This document shows positions 62,444-64,000 of a DNA stretch of 64,000 nt, one piece after another. Position 1 is the stretch's first letter, and each line of letters starts with the position of its first letter. The stretch is from an uncultured Opitutales bacterium. GTDB lineage: Bacteria; Verrucomicrobiota; Verrucomicrobiia; Opitutales; Intestinicryptomonadaceae. Location of the stretch: the NCBI GenBank assembly GCA_900547395.1, contig URGP01000007.1, positions 1-64,000 of the forward strand, in the 5' to 3' direction. Both the position numbers and the translations under genes were made by a program. The notes beneath the pieces are model-generated. The model did no database searches and was not told the DNA's origin. It was given only the letters and a program-made list of their open reading frames with translations.

Positions 62444-64000
62444 TTAGTATATGAACAAAAGCTCGCGGTATTTTGGAAGCGGCCAGAGAGAGTCTTCCAC
62501 AATTCCTTCCGCCTTGTCCACGCATTTGCGAAGATGCGCCATTTTCTCTTTTATCTTTTCTATGTCGGCCTTCTTTTCAAATTCCGCCTCGAGAGATTTT
62601 GTGGCGTTTAGAACTTCGGAAAGCGAGTCTGCCGCGCATTTGCCGATTTCATCGGTTGCCGCGTTTTTCCAAGGCGAATTTGCTGCGGAGGAGAGCTTTG
62701 ACAAATAGGCGGATATCGCGGGTATTATCATGGTGCGCGAAATGTTTATAGAAAGCCCCGCCTCGATTAGAACTTTTCGGGTAAATTCCTCAATAAACAC
62801 TTCGTAGCGCGAAACCATTTCCACCCTGTTTAGCACTCCGTACTTTTCAAACATCGCGATGTTCTTCTCGTCAAGGAGCGGCTTTAAGGCTTCGGGAGTC
62901 GTGCGCAAGTTCGGAAGCCCTCTGCGCTTTGCTTCTTCCTTCCATTCCTCTTTGTAGCCGTCTCCGTTGAAAATAATTCTTTTATGCGCTTTTATGATTT
63001 CGCTCAGCTTCTTTTGCAGCCCCTTTTGGAATTCTTCTTTCGGCAGGCTTTCAAGGTAAGTTGAAATTTCGTCGAAAGCTTCGGCGACAATCGTGTTTAG
63101 CATTATGTTCGGATTTGCGCACGACTGCGAAGAGCCCGCCGCGCGGAATTCAAACTTGTTGCCCGTGAACGCGAACGGGCTTGTGCGGTTGCGGTCGGTG
63201 ACGTCTGCGGGCAGAGCGGGCAGGGTATCGACGCCGACTTTTATTTGGCTTCCGTGCTTGCTCGATTTTGCCTCGCCTTTTTCAAGCTGTTCGATGATGT
63301 CGGTAAGCTGGTCGCCCAAAAAGATTGAAATGATTGCAGGAGGAGCTTCGTTTGCGCCCAGACGGTGGTCGTTCCCCGCGTTTGCGGTTGAGCTTCTAAG
63401 AAGGTCGGCATGTTCGTCAACCGCCTTTATTATCGCGCATAGAACCGTAAGGAATATCGCGTTTTCGTGCGGGTTATTGCCGGGGTTTAGCAGGTTTTTT
63501 TCGCCTACTGAAATCGACCAGTTGTTGTGCTTGCCCGATCCGTTTACGCCTTCAAACGGCTTTTCATGCAGAAGGCAGACCAAGTCGTTGCGGTCTGCAA
63601 TCTTTTGCAGGGTTTCCATCGTCACCATATTGTGGTCAACTGCAACGTTAAGCTCCTCGAATACGGGGGCGATTTCAAACTGCGCGGGGGCGACTTCGTT
63701 GTGGCGGGTTTTTGCGGGAATGCCCATGCGCCACAATTCCTTTTCGACTTCGCTCATGAAGTTTAGTATGCGCGGCTTTATCGCGCCAAAGTAGTGGTCT
63801 TCGAGCTGCTGGTGCTTTTGCGGGGGCGCGCCGAAAAGCGTTCTTCCCGTTTGCATCAAGTCGGGGCGCAACATGTAAAGAGCCTTGTCTATTAAGAAAT
63901 ATTCCTGTTCAGCGCCGAGAGTTACCGACGGCTTTGCATCGCTTTCTTCCCCGAAGCATTTTAAAAGGCGTTTTGCCTGCTGACCCAAAACCTGCATTGA
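62444..64000 (-). CDS. glnN: Type III glutamine synthetase (partial, cut by window edge)
   Basis: The C-terminal 517 or more residues of a GSIII enzyme, which joins ammonia to glutamate. Diagnostic parts are LGAEQEYFLID (metal-binding glutamates), KTRHNEVAPAQFEIAPVFEE, NHNM-type DHNMVTMETLQKIA, LLHEKPFEGVNGSGKHNNWS and NAGNDHRLGANEAPPAI. GSIII proteins are about 700 residues, so the missing N-terminal part lies beyond base 64000; the frame is open through the edge. GSIII is typical of Bacteroidetes, cyanobacteria and some PVC bacteria. P-II (glnB) is about 20 kb away. Confidence 0.96.
   Translation of the reverse strand, partial: SMQVLGQQAKRLLKCFGEESDAKPSVTLGAEQEYFLIDKALYMLRPDLMQTGRTLFGAPPQKHQQLEDHYFGAIKPRILNFMSEVEKELWRMGIPAKTRHNEVAPAQFEIAPVFEELNVAVDHNMVTMETLQKIADRNDLVCLLHEKPFEGVNGSGKHNNWSISVGEKNLLNPGNNPHENAIFLTVLCAIIKAVDEHADLLRSSTANAGNDHRLGANEAPPAIISIFLGDQLTDIIEQLEKGEAKSSKHGSQIKVGVDTLPALPADVTDRNRTSPFAFTGNKFEFRAAGSSQSCANPNIMLNTIVAEAFDEISTYLESLPKEEFQKGLQKKLSEIIKAHKRIIFNGDGYKEEWKEEAKRRGLPNLRTTPEALKPLLDEKNIAMFEKYGVLNRVEMVSRYEVFIEEFTRKVLIEAGLSINISRTMIIPAISAYLSKLSSAANSPWKNAATDEIGKCAADSLSEVLNATKSLEAEFEKKADIEKIKEKMAHLRKCVDKAEGIVEDSLWPLPKYRELLFIY

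Overview
The window reads as chromosomal DNA of a Gram-negative, fermentative bacterium, most likely an anaerobic gut-type member of the Verrucomicrobiota (PVC group). The basis is a combination rather than a marker gene: a sodium-pumping methylmalonyl-CoA decarboxylase, pyruvate phosphate dikinase and phosphotransacetylase (fermentation to propionate and acetate), a type III glutamine synthetase, LPS genes, Tat-exported Gfo/Idh/MocA and sugar-isomerase proteins, a sialate O-acetylesterase, a secreted beta-galactosidase, and a giant exported protein with many Ig-like domains. The phylum is an inference. No rRNA, tRNA, CRISPR array, transposase or phage gene was seen.

Layout. 1-0.7 kb: rpmG and terminators. 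0.7-10.7 kb, minus strand: a propionate module (methylmalonyl-CoA epimerase, decarboxylase subunits, succinate/propionate-type CoA-transferase) interrupted at 3.4-5.9 kb by an AT-rich, plus-strand DpnII-type GATC restriction-modification island with two methylases and one endonuclease. 11-17.5 kb, plus: a carbohydrate locus (sugar isomerase, DoxX-like membrane protein, Tat-exported oxidoreductase, discoidin protein, sialate O-acetylesterase, EamA transporter). 17.5-24.2 kb, minus: cell-wall amidase, infC, lepB, lepA, malQ. 24.2-28.2 kb: a diadenylate-cyclase-like protein, the SRP RNA on the minus strand, a nitroreductase and an SGNH protein. 28.6-31.4 kb: ppdK. 31.6-39.4 kb, minus: acyl-ACP thioesterase, the 1853-residue Ig-repeat protein, superoxide dismutase and tadA. 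39.5-42 kb, plus: infA, an iron-type ABC permease and ATPase, glnB. 42-45.4 kb, minus: a tight nadK-membrane protein-yihY-pdxH operon. 45.5-49.4 kb, plus: dehydratase, ketoacyl synthase, KDO transferase and a phosphoesterase, which together look like lipid A/envelope synthesis. 49.6-58.5 kb, plus: gatC-gatA-gatB, Ste24-type protease, Nif3-like protein, aroQ, a UvrD-type helicase and pta. 58.6-62.4 kb: exported GH2 beta-galactosidase. The right edge cuts glnN.

Points most worth a second look: the GATC restriction island inside the propionate module; a roughly 175-residue insertion in the sodium-pump beta subunit; a diadenylate-cyclase-type protein with an altered RHR motif; a duplicated three-Ig super-block in the giant protein; and a 171-bp tandem duplication at the end of the phosphoesterase gene whose six coding differences are all synonymous, which suggests the remnant of a lost paralogue.
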